9,505 bases of DNA. It comes from Anaerolineales bacterium UBA3001 (GTDB lineage Bacteria; Chloroflexota; Anaerolineae; Anaerolineales; UBA11657). The stretch spans positions 1 to 9,505 of the forward strand of contig DDZT01000106.1 in assembly GCA_002346435.1 (NCBI GenBank), in the 5' to 3' direction. Made by a program: the position numbers and the translations under genes. Under the pieces are notes generated by a model. That model was not told where the DNA came from and ran no database searches. It worked only from the letters and a program-made list of their open reading frames with translations. Each line of letters starts with the position of its first letter. Within the stretch, counting starts at the first letter, position 1. Shown piece after piece: positions 1 through 7,312 of this stretch.

Positions 1-627
1 CCACATCCATTTGCGCCATTGCTCCAAATTGTTCTTACGTTGTTGAAACATATACATGTTTTGGGATAGCAAAACAAAAAACGAATAATAATGAGTAAAA
101 ACAGCTGCCAGCATACTTACAACAAATATGATCATCCATCTACTACTTTCTCTAAGTTCCCATCGTAGGACAGCGTATGATGCTATGGCACAGAAAAATG
201 CGACCAACGAGTACATTCTTGCTTCCTGACTATAATAGACCGCAAAACTAGAAACTCCTATCATAGTAGCACTCAGGAGACCAAGCTGATGATCTACCAA
301 CCTACGTCCTATCACAAAAACAATTGCTATTATTAGCACACCCGGTAAAACAGAAAAATAGCGCAGCGAGAAAACACTGTCTCCCACAAGAGATATCCAT
401 ATATGTAACAAGGCGTGATATAAAGGCGGGTGAGTTTCTGCGCCAGATGACAATACCAAATTTAACGCTTGTTTACTAAAAGCTATACTAAATGCTTCAT
501 CACCCCAGATATTATGATGCTGTATCCTAAATAAGCGGAGGCCAAAACTCAGTAACAATACAGCTACTAAACACGTGTAAAGCAATGTTTGTTTTGACCA
601 TCTTGAGGAGTATTTGTTGCTAATCAC
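1..627 (-). CDS. ArnT/PMT-like glycosyltransferase (GT39 family), N-terminal part
   Basis: Partial gene: the first 209 codons are present and the rest lies beyond the left edge. Reading the minus strand from a GTG at 627 gives an integral membrane protein with a first membrane helix at about residues 15-33. A WGDEAFS motif (41-47) follows; in ArnT, PMT and related lipid-linked sugar transferases an acidic residue at this place in the first periplasmic loop is catalytic. Further family hallmarks are ETHPPLYH (64-71), a second hydrophobic stretch near 93-107, YYSQEARMYS (131-140) and a THYYSFF segment near 178-184. Such enzymes move a sugar from a polyprenyl-phosphate donor to lipid or protein on the outer face of the membrane; the acceptor here is unknown. 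GTG is chosen because a TAA lies six codons upstream in frame with no other usual start between. Its GTGA overlaps the stop of the quinone oxidoreductase gene by 3 nt, suggesting translational coupling. Family assignment is firm, substrate is not. Confidence 0.85.
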   Translation of the reverse strand, partial: MISNKYSSRWSKQTLLYTCLVAVLLLSFGLRLFRIQHHNIWGDEAFSIAFSKQALNLVLSSGAETHPPLYHALLHIWISLVGDSVFSLRYFSVLPGVLIIAIVFVIGRRLVDHQLGLLSATMIGVSSFAVYYSQEARMYSLVAFFCAIASYAVLRWELRESSRWMIIFVVSMLAAVFTHYYSFFVLLSQNMYMFQQRKNNLEQWRKWMW

Positions 628-1601
628 TGTATCTTCAACACTATCTTACCTATGTTTCTATTATCATGCATATGCTGATGTGCAAGCATGGCCTGATCAA
701 TAGGATATATCGAGTCAATTACTGGTAATATTTTGCCTGAAACAATATGGGGCCAAAATAAGTCCATAAACCGCTGTTTTATTTCAATCTTCTCTAGCAT
801 TGAACGACTACGTAAAACAGATCCTATAATCCGTGCTCGTAGTCTCATTAATTGACCTAAATCAATTTCTGCACGGACGCCTCCCAAGGTGCTTATAACC
901 ACTAATCGACCTTTAGATTTCAATATCTTTATGTTTCGCTCAATATAGCTTCCAGCAACTATATCCATAATAACATCTACACCATCGCCATTGGTATAAC
1001 TAATCACTTTTTCAACAAAATCATGTTTCCGATAATTGATTGCCAAATCCGCCCCTAGATTTGTACAGGCAGTCACCTTTTCTAAGCTACTCGCCGTTAC
1101 AATGACAGGATTACCTGTGACAGATGCAAGCTGAATAGCAGCTGTACCAATGCCACTTGCACCGCCATGTACAAGAATAACTTCTCCAGATTCCAGTCCC
1201 GCTTCAATATAAATGTTTACAAAAGCTGTCAAAAAACATTCTGGTAAAGAAGATGCTTGTTCATAACTCCAATCCTCCGGAATAGGCATAAGCATTGCCG
1301 CAGGTACTACTGCTCTCTCAGCATATCCACCACCTGGTAGCAAAGCACAAACTCGATCATCGAGTTTCCAGTCATGCACCTGATCACCTAACATAGATAT
1401 CCTGCCAGCAATCTCTAAACCCAATATTTTCGAAGCTCCATAAGGAGCAGGATATTTACCAGCACGTTGTAATAGATCGGCACGGTTGAGAGCAGCAGCA
1501 CATACATCTACCAGAACTTCCTCTCTACCACATACTGGATCCGAGACATTTTTCCACACTAATGTTCTTGCCTCATCATCTACAACCTGAATTGCTAACA
1601 T
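624..1601 (-). CDS. PIG3-type NAD(P)H quinone oxidoreductase (zinc-free MDR family)
   Basis: A 325-residue protein, the full length usual for the PIG3/TP53I3-like branch of the zinc-independent medium-chain dehydrogenase/reductases, which reduce quinones or related carbonyls with NAD(P)H in the cytoplasm. It opens MLAIQV and has the family stretch NRADLLQRAGKYPAP (39-53), LGLEIAGR (60-67), ALLPGGGYAE (87-96) and the Rossmann motif HGGASGIGTAAIQLA (145-159, AxxGxxG type). NY (189-190) and C-terminal NIGKIVL match PIG3 closely from memory. The catalytic and structural zinc ligands of alcohol dehydrogenases are absent, as expected. The ATG at 1601 has only a weak GAG Shine-Dalgarno six bases upstream, but its N-terminus fits the family exactly. 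It lies 49 nt after the hydroxyisobutyrate dehydrogenase-like gene and its stop overlaps the glycosyltransferase start. The physiological substrate cannot be read from sequence; detoxification of quinones or enals is a family-based guess. Confidence 0.9.
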   Translation of the reverse strand: MLAIQVVDDEARTLVWKNVSDPVCGREEVLVDVCAAALNRADLLQRAGKYPAPYGASKILGLEIAGRISMLGDQVHDWKLDDRVCALLPGGGYAERAVVPAAMLMPIPEDWSYEQASSLPECFLTAFVNIYIEAGLESGEVILVHGGASGIGTAAIQLASVTGNPVIVTASSLEKVTACTNLGADLAINYRKHDFVEKVISYTNGDGVDVIMDIVAGSYIERNIKILKSKGRLVVISTLGGVRAEIDLGQLMRLRARIIGSVLRSRSMLEKIEIKQRFMDLFWPHIVSGKILPVIDSIYPIDQAMLAHQHMHDNRNIGKIVLKIQ

Positions 1602-1650
1602 GCTGAACTCAATAGTTGGGAATTACAAACCACACAAGTGGATATTGGGA

Positions 1651-2547
1651 TCACAAGTGAGCACCCACTACCACATTAGTAAGACGTTCAAAAGCCTTAA
1701 TCAAAGCATGATTACCTTCCGATCCTAATCCCTGCTCTTGTAGTACCCTATAGTAATGAAATGCGATGCTGGTGATCTGAACTGGTACTCCAAGTTCATC
1801 AGCTGCCATCAATGCTAGGCGCAAATCCTTTTGCTGTAAATCTATTGTGAAACCAGGTCTCCAATCACGTTCAACAATCTGTGGGCCCCGCATGCTTAAC
1901 ATCCAGCTCCCTGCAGCTCCATTTGAAATAGCTTCTAAAGTTTTATTCAAATCAAGACCAGCAGCTTGTGCAAAAAGTAAAGCTTCACTCATCGCCAGTG
2001 CATTACCCACCACTAAAATCTGGTTTACCAACTTAACCAACTGACCGTCACCAGAATTGCCTACATGAGTAATATTGTCACCCATAACTTCCAAAACAGG
2101 CATAGCGCGTCTTATTTGATCAGTGTCACCACCGACCATGATACTAAGAGTACCCTTCGCAGCACCCTCAGGGCCCCCACTTATAGGAGCATCCAACATG
2201 TGCACATCACTTTCCTTGAGTCGTGCTGAAATATTACGTGTTGCTTTAGGACTAATGGTACTAGTATCAATTACTAAAGAACCCGGCTGCACTCCATTAA
2301 TAATGCCATCACGACCGAGTACTACAGATTCCACATCCGGAGTATCACTTACACATACAATAGATATTTCAGAAGAATTAGCTAGTTCTGCTGGATTTAC
2401 TGCAGGAATAGCACCTTCCTCTAATAGTGTATCCATCTTGCTAGCAGAACGATTCCATATATGTAGTTCGAACCCAGCTCTAAGAAGATTAAGAGCCATA
2501 CCTGTACCCATTGCACCTAAACCAATAAATCCGATAGATCTGCTCAC
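1651..2547 (-). CDS. 3-hydroxyisobutyrate dehydrogenase-like NAD(P)-dependent oxidoreductase
   Basis: A 298-residue beta-hydroxyacid dehydrogenase (MmsB/GarR/glyoxylate-succinic semialdehyde reductase superfamily). Numbering from the GTG start, the N-terminal Rossmann domain has GLGAMG at 9-14 followed by WNRS, a usual cofactor-binding arrangement. The substrate loop DAPISGGPEGAAKG (119-132) and the catalytic lysine K172 in GQLVKLVNQ, with N175, are intact, and KDLRLAL (240-246) closes the active site in the all-helical C-terminal domain. These enzymes interconvert short hydroxyacids and semialdehydes in the cytoplasm; which one is not decidable here. A longer reading from TTG at 2559 is possible, but the bases of that TTG-GAG contain a GGAG Shine-Dalgarno placed six bases before the GTG at 2547, so the GTG is preferred. 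It follows the DUF5671 membrane-protein gene by 36 nt. Family is very sure, substrate unknown. Confidence 0.93.
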   Translation of the reverse strand: MSRSIGFIGLGAMGTGMALNLLRAGFELHIWNRSASKMDTLLEEGAIPAVNPAELANSSEISIVCVSDTPDVESVVLGRDGIINGVQPGSLVIDTSTISPKATRNISARLKESDVHMLDAPISGGPEGAAKGTLSIMVGGDTDQIRRAMPVLEVMGDNITHVGNSGDGQLVKLVNQILVVGNALAMSEALLFAQAAGLDLNKTLEAISNGAAGSWMLSMRGPQIVERDWRPGFTIDLQQKDLRLALMAADELGVPVQITSIAFHYYRVLQEQGLGSEGNHALIKAFERLTNVVVGAHL

Positions 2548-2553
2548 ATTATT

Positions 2554-2557
2554 CTCC
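2554..2557 (-). promoter_or_regulatory. Shine-Dalgarno GGAG that decides the start of the oxidoreductase gene
   Basis: On the minus strand the order is GGAG, then AATAAT, then GTG. Six-base spacing makes the GTG at 2547 the likely start of the 3-hydroxyisobutyrate dehydrogenase-like gene. It rules against the TTG at 2559, whose own codon overlaps this site. An ATG in between (AATAATGTG) is out of frame and meets TGA immediately. Confidence 0.65.
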
Positions 2558-2583
2558 AAAAAATAGGTTTTACTATAAACTCA

Positions 2584-4503
2584 TCACATCCCAGTCACAA
2601 ACATAATAAACGACATCACAAATTGAAATAAAATTACGGCACCAACTACTATTAATGCCGCAAGTACACATCCGCTTAATCTACGAGATGGTTTTATCTC
2701 TTCTCCAGACACAATTTGTCGCAAGGCATTCATACAGTCTTTTATCTGTGACTGTGTTGACCTAGAAGATGCTCCAATAAAGTTCCACTCATGACTAGGA
2801 ATAGAAGGTATTATCAACTTACGAGATTTAGTATTTGCAACAGCACTAATATCGTCAGAATAAGCGATAACCACATCAGTAGCTGACAAATCAGCAAGAT
2901 CTTCTGCTCTATAGGTCAACGCTATGGTAATCTCAGGAAACTGTAAACCCAATGTGGAGTTCAGACTAACACCAATATCATCGGCGTCAGGCATAAAAAT
3001 CACCACCCTAACCCCATTCATTCCAACTTGCTTTTGGTCATCAATATTGTGAATCCGATCTTCATTTAGAATAGCACGATGATATAACCAGACAGCAACA
3101 GCAATTAAGCTATAAGAAATAGCGTGAGCTAGTAGATTGGCTAAATTGTCTGTCGAAGAGTTTCCCAAAAATATGTTAAGTAATTGAGATATTATGGCAA
3201 CGCCACTAGCGAGGACGGTCATTGTGGCTACAAAAAGGAAAAAATAAATATAAACCTTCCTAACTGAAGATGTCCTCTCAAGTTTAGCCAAATCATTGTC
3301 AGCTTTGGATGCTTCCTGTATCTTTCGCCATGACAATAACCAAATTGGTAGTCCAGCCATCAGAGCAGCTGAGACATTAGCTACTTGTTCACGCAGTAGA
3401 TTCCCTAATCTCTGTTCAAATATCATACGAATAATTACATCAATAACACCCCCTAGACCAACCAGTACAACAGCAAAACCAATTGTTGCCAGCAAATATC
3501 TATAAATCCTTCTAATTTGCGCTTCTTTGTAAGCATTGGGTGCAAGTTTTGCATCATGATGCAAAACAAACGCATGATATGACCATACTATGCCGAAACC
3601 GATTATCGAACTAACAGCTATGCGAATTTCGCCATCATTAACCAATCCAAGCCATGCACGTAGAACACCTGCTAGAACAGTGGCTGTAGTAGTAACAACT
3701 GCCAGTGAGCCGACAAACACTAAAGAGTAGAGATACAGCTTGCGCACTGATGATCCTTGCTCATCTCGTAAGCCAGAGTGGTAAAAAGATTGGGCTCGAC
3801 CCCATGACAATTGCCAGAGAATTAAACCAACTAATAAACGAGCAACTTCATTTCCAACAATTGCAGCAGCACTAGTAAGCGCAGTAACTGTCTGGTCCAC
3901 AAATAGCTGCGACAATATCCAATTCAGTAGCCCTATCAAACTGTAAATTGTAAGTGATAGACCCGTAATACTTAGTAAGAATAAATATCCGCGCCTTACA
4001 TCTGCAACACTCCCCTGACTCTCTTTACTATCTAAGTCGAATTCTTCACGTTCCTGTCTTCGAAAATAGAGTGACAAGATAGATAGCACTAGCAAAGCAA
4101 CAACAGAGCTGATAATAGCCTCGGATGAATCCATACCATTTGGGAGTAACTTTGAGGACGATCCTAATATTGTGTGATATAAAGCAAGCAACAGAGTAAT
4201 CGCATTGGCAACAATAGGTCCAATCAATCCCAACAACATTAAATACAAATATATTGGTGCAGGTCCTACATCTACTACTCCATCCACAGCTTGATTCACA
4301 AAATGATCGCGCGCTCTACCCCAATGCCACAAAAAAATTGGCAAACCATTTATGATTACAGCAATTTGTACCGAAATCAATTCAAAGTCTGCTTGAAGCC
4401 TAGGATTAAGTAGGCCTCGCAACAGTACAATTGCTGCCCAAGCCACTGACTGAAGGCTTACAGCGCAAACTGCAAACAAGTACCAACGACGTATACTACT
4501 CAT
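2584..4503 (-). CDS. Multi-spanning membrane protein with six DUF5671-like repeats and a soluble C-terminal domain
   Basis: A 639-residue integral membrane protein resembling the DUF5671 proteins common in Chloroflexota; the function of that family is unknown. By eye it has six tandem units, each opening with a basic/aromatic motif (RRWYLF 5-10, APIYLY 82-87, RRGYLF 170-175, RKLYLY 254-259, RRIYRY 331-336, RKVYIY 415-420), followed by two or three hydrophobic helices and a closing aromatic motif. Units 1, 3 and 5 close with LWHWGRA, LSWGRAQ and LLSWRKIQ. Units 4 and 6 close with WSYHAFVLHHD and WLYHRAILNED, with unit 2 (LYFRRQE) weaker, so the protein looks like three copies of a pair. Residues about 498-600 form a soluble alpha/beta-looking domain (VRVVIFMPDADDI, ATDVVIAYSDDI, RKLIIPSIP), followed by one last membrane helix at 611-636. 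The ATG at 4503 has a GGA five bases upstream. It lies 19 nt after the NTF2-like gene, suggesting co-expression. Confidence 0.8.
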   Translation of the reverse strand: MSSIRRWYLFAVCAVSLQSVAWAAIVLLRGLLNPRLQADFELISVQIAVIINGLPIFLWHWGRARDHFVNQAVDGVVDVGPAPIYLYLMLLGLIGPIVANAITLLLALYHTILGSSSKLLPNGMDSSEAIISSVVALLVLSILSLYFRRQEREEFDLDSKESQGSVADVRRGYLFLLSITGLSLTIYSLIGLLNWILSQLFVDQTVTALTSAAAIVGNEVARLLVGLILWQLSWGRAQSFYHSGLRDEQGSSVRKLYLYSLVFVGSLAVVTTTATVLAGVLRAWLGLVNDGEIRIAVSSIIGFGIVWSYHAFVLHHDAKLAPNAYKEAQIRRIYRYLLATIGFAVVLVGLGGVIDVIIRMIFEQRLGNLLREQVANVSAALMAGLPIWLLSWRKIQEASKADNDLAKLERTSSVRKVYIYFFLFVATMTVLASGVAIISQLLNIFLGNSSTDNLANLLAHAISYSLIAVAVWLYHRAILNEDRIHNIDDQKQVGMNGVRVVIFMPDADDIGVSLNSTLGLQFPEITIALTYRAEDLADLSATDVVIAYSDDISAVANTKSRKLIIPSIPSHEWNFIGASSRSTQSQIKDCMNALRQIVSGEEIKPSRRLSGCVLAALIVVGAVILFQFVMSFIMFVTGM

Positions 4504-4522
4504 TGGAATCCATTAGAGTCTA

Positions 4523-5050
4523 TCAAATGTCCAGTTTCTGGCATGCACTAGTATCATTCAAACAATTTGACCAATATCGCGACGCAGAACGTATTTTCCA
4601 AACATTATTATCAAGCCGAAGTGTCATTCGAAATGTAGACGAATCATACCCATCACTAAAAATTCCCCCTGAATAGAAAGTTGTCTCCCGCACTAAAACC
4701 CGGGCTCTATCATCTTCAATATCCACTTCAATGACTTCTGTTTGCACATTGTCATCATCAATCCTGAAGTCCCAAGAATTGTTCAAAACTAAATCCTCAA
4801 ATTCATCGGCAGTTTGAGGATAACCATCTAACTGCATAGATAGATAGCCATAAGCACGCACATAATTATCCTGGTGCAAAGCCAAAAGATAATTATGTGC
4901 AACACTTTCAGGTGACGATCCATCTTTGTAAGATGGTTCTGGCATCGATTGGACCATAAATATCGAAGTTATAACAAGTGCTATAGCACCAACCACAATA
5001 CCTATAAGATATTTATCTGTATGTTTTCCAAACATAAATAACCTTTTCAT
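4523..5050 (-). CDS. Membrane-anchored small protein with NTF2-like (DUF4878-type) extracellular domain
   Basis: A 175-residue protein not recognised by name. A short basic N-terminus precedes one hydrophobic helix at about 14-34 (no lipobox cysteine), then an acidic, probably extracytoplasmic domain. The stretch SPESVAHNYLLALHQDNYVRAYGYLS (46-71, key pattern S-P-x-x-V-A-x-x-Y-L-x-A-L with D-x-x-x-A-Y) is the typical opening helix of NTF2-like DUF4878/lumazine-binding-like domains. It is followed by strands ending NNVWKI (148-153), as in that fold. Two cysteines near the end (C163, C170) could form a disulfide. Two starts are possible: ATG at 5050 with a weak GAG, or ATG at 5035 (residue 6) with AAGG six bases before it; the membrane helix is kept in both. 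It lies 44 nt after the transporter gene and 19 nt before the DUF5671 gene, so a role linked to that membrane protein is plausible but only inferred. Confidence 0.72.
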   Translation of the reverse strand: MKRLFMFGKHTDKYLIGIVVGAIALVITSIFMVQSMPEPSYKDGSSPESVAHNYLLALHQDNYVRAYGYLSMQLDGYPQTADEFEDLVLNNSWDFRIDDDNVQTEVIEVDIEDDRARVLVRETTFYSGGIFSDGYDSSTFRMTLRLDNNVWKIRSASRYWSNCLNDTSACQKLDI

Positions 5051-5094
5051 ATATCAACTCTATAATGCTTGCTCAAGCTTAATATTCACTGTAT

Positions 5095-6402
5095 TTAGTT
5101 AGTCAGATAATCTCTGGCTAATTGCTCTCCCTTGGCTACGTCAACTTTAGCTAAAAAGAAAGCTCCCAACATAAACAAAACTAAAATTGAAAGTATGCCA
5201 AAACGCGGATTATCATACATAAGAGTCACATATCCCATCAAGAAAGGCCCCATGACTGCCGCAAACTTGCCAAACATATTGTAGAACCCAAAAAATTCAG
5301 CTGATCTTTCAGTCGGTATGATGCGAGTATAAAGACTTCGACTAAGTGCTTGGATACCACCCTGAAAAAGGGCAATCATTACTGCCAGAGTATAGAAATG
5401 CCAAGTTGCATTCATAAAATAAGCCAGAAATGTTATTACAGCATAACCACCGATAGCATACATAATGGCAGGCTTAACTCCTACCACATTTGAAAAACGA
5501 TAGTACAAAAGAGCTGCCGGAAAAGCCACGAATTGTACAAGCAGTAAAGCTGTGATTAGGGCACTACTATCAAAACCAAGATCAGTCCCATATGAAACTG
5601 CCATTCTTACGATAGTATCTACTCCATCGATATAAAACCAATAGGCTAACAGAAACATCCCTACCACTTTCATATGCTTAATATCACTTATAGTTTTTGC
5701 AAGTTGTTTCCATCCAGAAGATATAGCTTCCAGTGCACCAACAGAATCATGCTTAGTGGGCTCTTTTACAAAAAGGAAGACCGGAATTGAGAAAACTGCC
5801 CACCATATGGCCACAGTTACAAATGAAATTCTGATTGCAGTAGATCCATCGGGAATACCAAACAGTTCGGGCTGTAGATACATTATGACATTTATTAGAA
5901 AAAGCAATCCGCCACCGATATACCCCCAAGCAAATCCTAAGGCAGATACATAGTCCACTTTTTCTCTGCGAGCAATTACAGGCAGAAGCGAGTCGTAAAA
6001 CAGATTGCTACTAGAAAAGCCGATCGCCGCCAAAGCATATACCAGTACTGCCATAAGCCACTGACCCTGCTGTACCATCCAAAGCCCACCAGTCATTACT
6101 ATGCCCAGAAAAGCAAATAGAGCAAGGAATTTCTTTTTGGCACCAGCTTTATCGGCAATGGCACCTAGAAAAGGCGCCAAAGCAGCTACAACTATAGAAC
6201 CAATTGAATTAGACAACCCAAGAATATAAGTGCTTTCACTTGGATTGTTAGGATTCGCCCAATATGCTTTGAAAAATAATGGGAAAAAACCGGCCATGAC
6301 TGTAGTGGCAAATGCTGAATTGGCCCAGTCATACAATGCCCATGAACGCCAGGCGCGTTTGTCATCTGACTGTAATAAAGTATCATTAGCGGGTATTGAC
6401 AT
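5095..6402 (-). CDS. MFS transporter of the UMF1 (Atg22-like) family
   Basis: A 435-residue membrane protein with about twelve hydrophobic segments. The N-terminal signature WALYDWANSAFATTVM (residues 21-36), followed by GFFPLFFKAYW, is diagnostic of the UMF1/Atg22-like branch of the major facilitator superfamily. The segment APFLGAIADKAGAKKKFL (about 76-93) is the MFS loop 2-3 motif (G-x-x-x-D-x-x-G-x-K/R). A second conserved stretch, QGGIQALSRSLYTRIIPTERSAEFFG, lies in the C-terminal half (key residues Q-G-x-x-Q-A-x-S-R-S and P-x-x-x-x-x-E-F-F-G). Yeast Atg22 exports amino acids from the vacuole; bacterial members have no agreed substrate, so only transport across the cytoplasmic membrane is claimed. 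The ATG at 6402 has a strong GGAGG site nine bases upstream, the best ribosome site in the window. It follows surE by 88 nt, the longest gap within the directon, where a promoter-like sequence is seen. Confidence 0.93.
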   Translation of the reverse strand: MSIPANDTLLQSDDKRAWRSWALYDWANSAFATTVMAGFFPLFFKAYWANPNNPSESTYILGLSNSIGSIVVAALAPFLGAIADKAGAKKKFLALFAFLGIVMTGGLWMVQQGQWLMAVLVYALAAIGFSSSNLFYDSLLPVIARREKVDYVSALGFAWGYIGGGLLFLINVIMYLQPELFGIPDGSTAIRISFVTVAIWWAVFSIPVFLFVKEPTKHDSVGALEAISSGWKQLAKTISDIKHMKVVGMFLLAYWFYIDGVDTIVRMAVSYGTDLGFDSSALITALLLVQFVAFPAALLYYRFSNVVGVKPAIMYAIGGYAVITFLAYFMNATWHFYTLAVMIALFQGGIQALSRSLYTRIIPTERSAEFFGFYNMFGKFAAVMGPFLMGYVTLMYDNPRFGILSILVLFMLGAFFLAKVDVAKGEQLARDYLTN

Positions 6403-6411
6403 ATAGTTGTG

Positions 6412-6416
6412 CCTCC
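6412..6416 (-). promoter_or_regulatory. Strong Shine-Dalgarno GGAGG of the MFS transporter gene
   Basis: GGAGG on the minus strand stands nine bases before the ATG at 6402. It is notable because most genes here have weak or no Shine-Dalgarno sites. It fixes the start of the transporter and suggests comparatively efficient translation. Confidence 0.7.
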
Positions 6417-6440
6417 AGTTATATCATTTCTATTTCACAT

Positions 6441-6469
6441 ACAATATCTTTTAATAGTTATACTTACAA
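6441..6469 (-). promoter_or_regulatory. Possible sigma-70-type promoter of the MFS transporter
   Basis: In the 88-nt gap after surE the minus strand reads TTGTAA (6469-6464), a 17-base spacer, then TATTGT (6446-6441). Each hexamer matches the -35/-10 consensus at four of six positions. Initiation would fall near 6434, giving a leader of about 32 nt that contains the GGAGG site. The gap is very A+T-rich, so chance matches are likely. Confidence 0.3.
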
Positions 6470-6490
6470 TAGTATTGACTAGCATTAAAT

Positions 6491-7261
6491 CTAATCAATG
6501 GGAACTTCCAAAACCCAATCATTTAGATCAGAGATAAATGAATTTGATGTTCTATCAATCTTCAAAGGCGTGACTGAAATATAGTTGTTGGCAACAGCGC
6601 CAATATCCGTTCCTATTTTTTCTGGATTGTTGAACGGCTTTCCACCTATCCAGTAATATGTCTCTCCGTAAGGATCTTTGTAGTGCACCAAATCATCCTG
6701 ATGATGACCAGTATCACATTGTCTGGTAATCTCGAAACCTTTCATCTGATCCAGAGTAATAGTAGGAACATTGACATTTAGTAAAGTCTTAGGAGGCAAA
6801 CCATGCTGCATTACTTGTCTCACTACCTGCAATCCAACTTTCGCCGCAGGACCATATCCTATATCTTTATCAAACAAGGTAGATATAGCTATACCGGGCA
6901 CACCCTTTATCACCGCTTCTGTAGCGGCGGCTACTGTGCCAGAATAGTTAACATCATAACCTAGATTATTGCTGGTATTGATACCCGCAACCACGAGGTC
7001 TATAGGTTTCTGAAGAGCTCCAAGAAGTCCAAGGACTACGCAATCGGCGGGACTACCATTTGTTGTAAATGCATTGGTACCATCGGGAAGATAAGTGCTT
7101 TGTAATCGCAGGGGATTGTCAAGAGTTTTCGCATGCCCTGACACTGACCAGTTACGATTAGGCGCCAAAACCGTAACTTCTCCCACCTCTCTAAGTGCAT
7201 CTGCTAAAGCATGTAGACCAACTGATGTGACTCCATCGTCATTAGTTATTAAGATATTCAT
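6491..7261 (-). CDS. surE: 5'/3'-nucleotidase SurE (stationary-phase survival protein)
   Basis: A 256-residue protein, the usual SurE length, opening MNILITNDDGV. SurE is a cytoplasmic, divalent-metal-dependent phosphatase that removes phosphate from nucleoside 5'- and 3'-monophosphates and short polyphosphates. The metal-binding set is complete: D8 and D9 (NDDG), S39 (APNRNWS) and N95 (AGIN). Further family marks are TNGSPADCV (67-75), NYSGTVAAATEA (105-116), KGVPGIAIS, LLNVNVP and a late YWIGG followed by TDIGAVANNYISVTPL. The loop normally GINxGxN reads GINTSNN, replacing a glycine usually kept. The ATG at 7261 has no good Shine-Dalgarno, but NDDG at residues 7-10 fits the family start exactly. 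In many bacteria surE neighbours pcm and nlpD; here it sits between a metallopeptidase-like gene and a transporter instead. Confidence 0.95.
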   Translation of the reverse strand: MNILITNDDGVTSVGLHALADALREVGEVTVLAPNRNWSVSGHAKTLDNPLRLQSTYLPDGTNAFTTNGSPADCVVLGLLGALQKPIDLVVAGINTSNNLGYDVNYSGTVAAATEAVIKGVPGIAISTLFDKDIGYGPAAKVGLQVVRQVMQHGLPPKTLLNVNVPTITLDQMKGFEITRQCDTGHHQDDLVHYKDPYGETYYWIGGKPFNNPEKIGTDIGAVANNYISVTPLKIDRTSNSFISDLNDWVLEVPID

Positions 7262-7312
7262 TACTGCACTTTACCGCAACCTAACAATTACGGCAACCAT
7301 ATCGGCAACATG

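Noticed and set aside
1847..2566. Plus-strand open frames opposite the hydroxyisobutyrate dehydrogenase-like gene
   Set aside because: They lie antisense to a gene with complete family motifs, have no recognisable domains and no Shine-Dalgarno. They are shadows of its codon structure.
4431..4676. Plus-strand frame across the junction of the DUF5671 and NTF2-like genes
   Set aside because: It overlaps two well-supported minus-strand genes and its product has no recognisable features.
5067..5078. 12-base inverted repeat GCTTG-CT-CAAGC before the NTF2-like gene
   Set aside because: The palindrome is real but short, has no T-run to make a terminator, and the two-base centre is too tight for a good hairpin. 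Chance occurrence is likely, though an operator cannot be excluded.
6192..6386. Second minus-strand frame of 64 codons inside the MFS transporter gene
   Set aside because: It lies entirely inside the UMF1-family gene in another frame, and the transporter frame carries the diagnostic signature there.
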